DNA from: Ophioderma brevispina | Taxonomy: Eukaryota > Echinodermata > Ophiuroidea > Amphilepidida > Ophiodermatidae | Direction of reading: 5' to 3' | DNA length: 64,000 bases | Assembly: GCA_023653785.1 (NCBI GenBank) | Contig: JAMKCH010035058.1 | Location: forward strand, 1-64,000 | In this document: positions 59,964 through 64,000 of the stretch, piece after piece | Layout: every line of letters starts with the position of its first letter | Numbering within the stretch: position 1 is the first letter of the stretch | Notes under the pieces: model-generated | Seen by the model: only the letters and a program-made list of their open reading frames with translations | What the model was told of the DNA's origin: nothing | Database searches by the model: none | Translations under genes and position numbers: made by a program

Positions 59964-60196
59964 ATGATTTGAAATGAAGTTTAAATAAATGACCTTATAG
60001 CATCTTGTTCATCATTCAAGTTATAAAACAAGTTAAGCAGTAAGAAAATGTTTATTTGATCAAATTCAACATCGAAGGCAGTGCCGAAAGAAACGCTTGA
60101 ATTATTTTACTTGGCCAAGTTATTCAATTATTCCACTATCATGCATCTTAATCAGGTCACAATTTACTTAGCAAATGATGAAATCATGCAGTTCAG

Positions 60197-60490
60197 TTAA
60201 TAGTCTAGCGCTGACACTTTACGCCTTCTAGCTTTTACCAAGTGCTTTTTATAAGCTTGGGGCCCACCATGTATTCTAATGAAAATCATCTTACCATCAC
60301 CCGCCAGTCGTAACGCAACCGATTCACCTACATTTATGTTTATAGTACAATCAGTCATAGCTAGGGAAAGTTGATACGTTGGGAAATAATATAGTATCAA
60401 GTGAAACGATTGAGAGGGTCGAGAAAAATGTATAAAGTTCCAGCTCGTCTGGTTATTATAGTTTGGCACATAGCATTCGGACACCGTCAA
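60197..60490 (-). other. Possible exon, unrecognised
   Basis: A minus-strand frame of about 97 codons with even composition, including CTININVGESVALRLAGDG and a basic end, KARRRKVSALDY, before the stop. There is no ATG at its 5' edge. It could be a terminal exon of an unknown gene or chance. Confidence 0.2.
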
Positions 60491-60704
60491 AATAAAACTT
60501 ATTCAAGTGATAGGGTTTATGAATCTGCGTACTAACACTAAGCGGCTAGGGGATTTGTTCCAAGGACCCGCAAACTACCTTTGGTCAGAATACGACTAAC
60601 GATATACCTTTTCCGACTCATATGTGGTTATTTTGTGGTAACTTTTGCGATACGCATCTTTTTATTAACAGTAATTAAAACCATCGGCCCTTTATTAAGA
60701 TAAT

Positions 60705-60910
60705 TATGCGGGACTCTTGGAACTCCCTTGGCCACCAACGGGAGGTCGGTAAAATTTGATTATTAAAACAAGTACTTAAACAGATTTCCTGTTTTAAGTA
60801 CATGTGTATAGATTAACGTAATTAAACAATAAATAAGATATAATCAGTACCATTTAATATGCTGATAGCCATCACTTTGCTTTTCGATCACGCCACATAT
60901 AAGCCAATGG
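60705..60910 (+). repeat. Dispersed repeat C, copy 3
   Basis: Diverged match to 22612-22835: GCGGGACTCTTGGAACTCCC, TTGGCCACCAACGGGAGGTC, AAAATTTGATTATTAAAA, AAGTACTTAAA and TATGCTGATAGCCATCA. The long C run of the other copies is here only CTCCC. Confidence 0.45.
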
Positions 60911-61087
60911 GTAAAGGTTACACGGCAATAATCCACCTACAAAATATTACATATTAGAAGCACATCATTTATGTTCAATCTAGGTGGATTTGGCCGTTTT
61001 GAACACATTTAACAACTTTTTTCATCTGCACAAGTTAATTTGTGTTTGTGAACTTGAAATATATAAAACATAGCTAGATATTATTGT

Positions 61088-61750
61088 TTCAGATGACTGA
61101 AGATGCAGACTTCACATTTGTCGAAGAGCGAGACTCTCCAAAGCTTTGGAATGAGCTTTACTCCTTACAATGAAGAAAAACTACGTGCGAATTCATCCAA
61201 GACACAGGAGTGTTCTTTCCATCTACGCAACCTTGAAACCTGGTCTAAGAACCCGCCTGGAGCACTGAGATACATCATGTTTATCAAGGAGTTACCTTGG
61301 ACCGCACTCTCTCGTTTATAAGACCCACATGAAGAAGACGAAGGTAAAAGTATGTTCACGAACTAACATCTTGAACAAACTCACTGTGCACAATTGGATG
61401 CTCGCCCACAGACCCTAAGATTCGACGGCACTTGTCCTGTGCTACTTATATGCAGAGTATGCCTGCCCTTTAATGGTAAAGATCAACCCATGACAAAAGT
61501 TTGATCCAGCGCCCAAACGCCCCCTTCCGGCTTATCATAGGTTCCTCCGAGCGCCCAATTCAAACGGAAATACATTTTTGGAGGAATTTGCGCGCATGCA
61601 AAAGCGTAGCTGCCAATGTGAAGCCCTCTATGTCCGGAGAGAACCAGCTGCCAACACGCCTTAAATCCAGAGAATTTCTTAAGCAAAGTCCCACCCCTTG
61701 AAACAGTTTCTCCGGAGTTTAAGAAATCATTTTGTTGGAAGTACAACTAA
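61088..61750 (+). pseudogene. Third Jockey-like reverse transcriptase fragment
   Basis: It begins just at the catalytic aspartates (DD, then EDADFTFVEER) and continues through VTLDRTLS, a frameshift, YKTHMKKTKVKVCSRTNIL, NKLTVHNWML, TALVLCYLYAEYACPL, SVAANVK and RLKSREFLKQSPTP. These follow the order of the 39.5-kb fragment and are better preserved in the region after the active site. Several shifts and stops make it dead. The 5' truncation beginning inside the RT domain is typical of LINE copies. Confidence 0.75.
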
Positions 61751-61834
61751 GTAACATCATTGATATTGAACCTGCTTTGTACCACACACAGGCTCGTCGC
61801 CATGGGGGGGTGTGGGGGTGTGAACACCCCCCAG

Positions 61835-61945
61835 CAATCCCAAAAAGAGAGGAGAAAGAAACAGAGAAGAAAAAAGAGAAAGAGAAGGGAGAGAGAGAGA
61901 AGAGAAAAGAAAGAGAAAAGAATGGGAAGAAAAAAACAAAAGCAA
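61835..61945 (+). repeat. Purine-rich (GA) tract
   Basis: About 110 bases of almost pure A/G on the plus strand, following a small G/C hairpin (GGGGGTGTGAACACCCCC). Frames on both strands are low-complexity only. Confidence 0.85.
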
Positions 61946-62339
61946 AACGAGAATGGCGTCGACGTCAGAGGCATAAGATTGAACTCCAGACTTAGCAAAA
62001 CCCAAATACCAAATATTTGAAACTGGCTTTCCCCAAGCCAACTAGTTTTGTTTCAATTTTAGCCCACGTTAACAAGAATTGTTAATGTGCCATTAACTAC
62101 TTATGATCAAAATGGGCAAAAAAATTTAAGAAACCATGAGCGTGGCAGTGGCATGGGCAAATGCGAGGGGAGCCATGGGTCACTTCCCCTATAGTTTGGG
62201 CTACCAGTCCTTAGGAATTTTCAGTCGGAGAGCTGAAGTGGTCTAGAAAAAAATTGGTAGGGGTCGGTTCCCTAGCCCCCAGCCCATAAACTTAAGCCTA
62301 TAGGTTCTAATGGTCCCGTCAGCTTTGGATTAAGTACCC

Positions 62340-63010
62340 ATTATGTGCACTTATTACAGGCCTATACTTTACCCTCAAATAACCCTTCTCAATATCTAAT
62401 ATCAAAGAGCTTCCGGGGGATTTGCCTCCCTGGACCCCCGGCATGGGCCTCCTGCTCCTGCACCCCACCTGTTCAAAGCATTGCGCTCGCTATGTGTATA
62501 GTTCCCCTCAGCAGTACAAGCTTATATACCGCCCGTCTCAGTGAGCAAAGTTAGAAACCCTTTTTTCTTTGATTGATTACTATTACCCCTCAAAATGTGG
62601 CCATCTTGAAGGTTTTCTGAACAGCTCAAATCCAAGAGGTTTTTTAATTCCGGGTGCTTCGCCACCTGGACCCCCCCCCCCAACAGTGCTCTGCTCCTAC
62701 ACCCCACCCATTACAATATTGGCCGCTCCGCTATGTGTAAGTTCCCCTTCGGCAATACAAGCTTATATTATGCCCGTCTCACTGAGCAAAGTAAGAAACC
62801 AGTCTTTTCTTTTGAATTGATTACTATTTATCTTTCAAAAAGTGAAACCGTGCCATCGTTGAAGGTTCTGAATGCTCAAATCAAGAGCTTCAGGGGGCTT
62901 CGCCCCTGGACCCCGCAGGGGCTTTGCCCCGGCACCCCACTAGTACCGCTAAACGGGGCCCCTGGACCCCACCCGTGCAGAGCTTTCCGGTTTGCGCCCT
63001 TGTGTCACTG
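62340..63010 (+). repeat. Tandem repeat, ~240-bp unit, about 2.5 copies
   Basis: CAAGCTTATAT recurs at 62518 and 62759, each followed by GCCCGTCTCA.TGAGCAAAGT, TTGATTACTATT and GAAGGTT.TGAA. Each unit also has a CTTCGCC.CCTGGACCCC block and a CCTGCACCCCACC-like block. Copies are diverged and noncoding. Confidence 0.7.
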
Positions 63011-64000
63011 TAAAAGCACTGCGGTGGTGCAGTTTGGTTAGAACAATCAACCAAGAAATGGGCACTCGACTTAGAAAAGTTTTAATGCCCTTAATTCAGG
63101 CCCGAACGCATGCGTTAGTTGCATGGTTTAGACGCCTACTACCCTTCAAAGGACTTCCCTTGTATGCGCAAGAACATCTTCAGTTGTAACAACCCCCCCT
63201 GACAAAATGTCTAGCGACGCCTGACCACACATTGGACCATTGAAAACTCCAAAACGACGCAACTTTGGGTAAGGTGTTGTGTCTTTCGGGCGCGTTTATA
63301 TCGCACCATTTTTACAGCTTATGACAAGCGAGGAGGATAAATGTGAAAGTGTAAGAGCAATGCAACAAAAGTCTTTAGAAAACTTCAAAATTATCGGACT
63401 TTGGTACAATACTGATCGAAAAAAACATGCCGAGATACTCTTTTGACGAAGGATATATGACACGCTATCCAAACTTTATTTTAGGGAGTCGTACTTTCAG
63501 TGAAAGTATGGTTCTTCCCTTTAGAATTGAAGTGTATAGTGCTTTGAACCTTTTGTTGTATCTCCTGGCAGATTGGACTTACACGTACCCCGTTGCCCAT
63601 TTAACAGTATCGTGAGAGGGGGGGGGGGTCAAAGGGGGTAATTGACCCGGACCCGGGGTCCTAGGGGGCCCGGGGTCCTAGGGCCCGTAAAAAAATAAAG
63701 GTTAAGCCCTGGGGTTGTGACAAACATAGAGAGGGAGAGAAATGAGGGGATAGAGGAGAGGAGAGAGGGGGAGCGCGATAGAAAAAGAGAGCATTGGCGG
63801 ATACAAGGGCCGGTTCCCTCTCTCCTGCGACAATGATACCTACTTACGTTGAGAAAATACTCTGTAACACACAGAAATTTCCAATGTGTCTATCGCGCAT
63901 ACACGCGTTAATACATTTAGTACAGGGCCTCTCTTGTGTTTGAGAAATTACACAAAACAATTATGATTTTTGGTTTATTCAAACGGGTGGTCATGAATTG
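63011..64000. other. No gene seen; repeat fragments and G-rich tract
   Basis: 63377-63446 is the second copy of the repeat at 36166-36236. A G/C-rich stretch with GGGTCCTAGGG and GGGCCC words lies at 63612-63690, followed by GA-rich sequence to 63790. A 65-codon frame at 62992-63189 shows no domain. Confidence 0.4.

Noticed and set aside
61747..62041. Lys/Glu-rich and Phe/Leu-rich frames on opposite strands
   Set aside because: Both are translations of the purine-rich tract.

Overview
This window looks like noncoding, repeat-dense nuclear DNA from an animal, most likely a marine invertebrate. It is AT-rich. It has no operons, no long open reading frames and no bacterial-type genes. The recognisable parts are eukaryotic: tRNA-derived SINEs with pol III A and B boxes, decayed Jockey-like non-LTR reverse transcriptase, a THAP-type zinc-finger exon inside a TTAA-flanked DNA element, many foldback or MITE-like elements, satellites and simple repeats. 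The species cannot be named from the sequence. Homologous repeat copies often differ by single-base indels in homopolymers, so some frame breaks may be residual long-read error rather than biology.

Layout. 0-13 kb: repeat A, a minus-strand SINE (1.64-2.04 kb), a 1-kb foldback saturated with the palindrome CAACGCGTTG (6.31-7.32 kb), a ~175-bp tandem satellite (9.98-10.92 kb), smaller foldbacks and a second SINE fragment. 13.9-17.3 kb: a foldback element with a 9-bp target duplication whose empty site is also in the window, then a larger foldback interrupted by a 674-bp insert with its own short inverted ends. 19-24.4 kb: long A and C homopolymers, poly-C-ended repeat C, and a ~0.87-kb self-complementary minisatellite. 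25.7-32 kb: two short tandem arrays, a weak minus-strand exon-like cluster (29.0-30.0 kb), a 240-bp MITE and a strong hairpin.

38.4-43.1 kb is the most organised region. A ~350-bp 'GGCGGCCATTTTG' satellite lies in minus orientation at 38.4-39.1 kb and plus orientation at 42.1-43.1 kb. Between them are two broken Jockey-like reverse-transcriptase fragments, with GLPQG and FADD motifs in the first, and a decayed fragment of a Cys-rich-tailed family. 44.25-45.45 kb is a ~604-bp tandem duplication. 46.8-51.3 kb has two plus-strand SINEs on either side of an 810-bp element flanked by TTAA that carries the first half of a THAP domain on the minus strand, which fits a deleted Kolobok-type transposon.

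50-64 kb holds further copies of repeats A, B and C, GTGA, GT and GA microsatellites, a third Jockey-like fragment (61.09-61.75 kb) and a ~240-bp tandem repeat (62.3-63.0 kb). I found no intact protein-coding gene that I can defend. The coding traces are transposon remnants or isolated exon-like stretches of unknown function.
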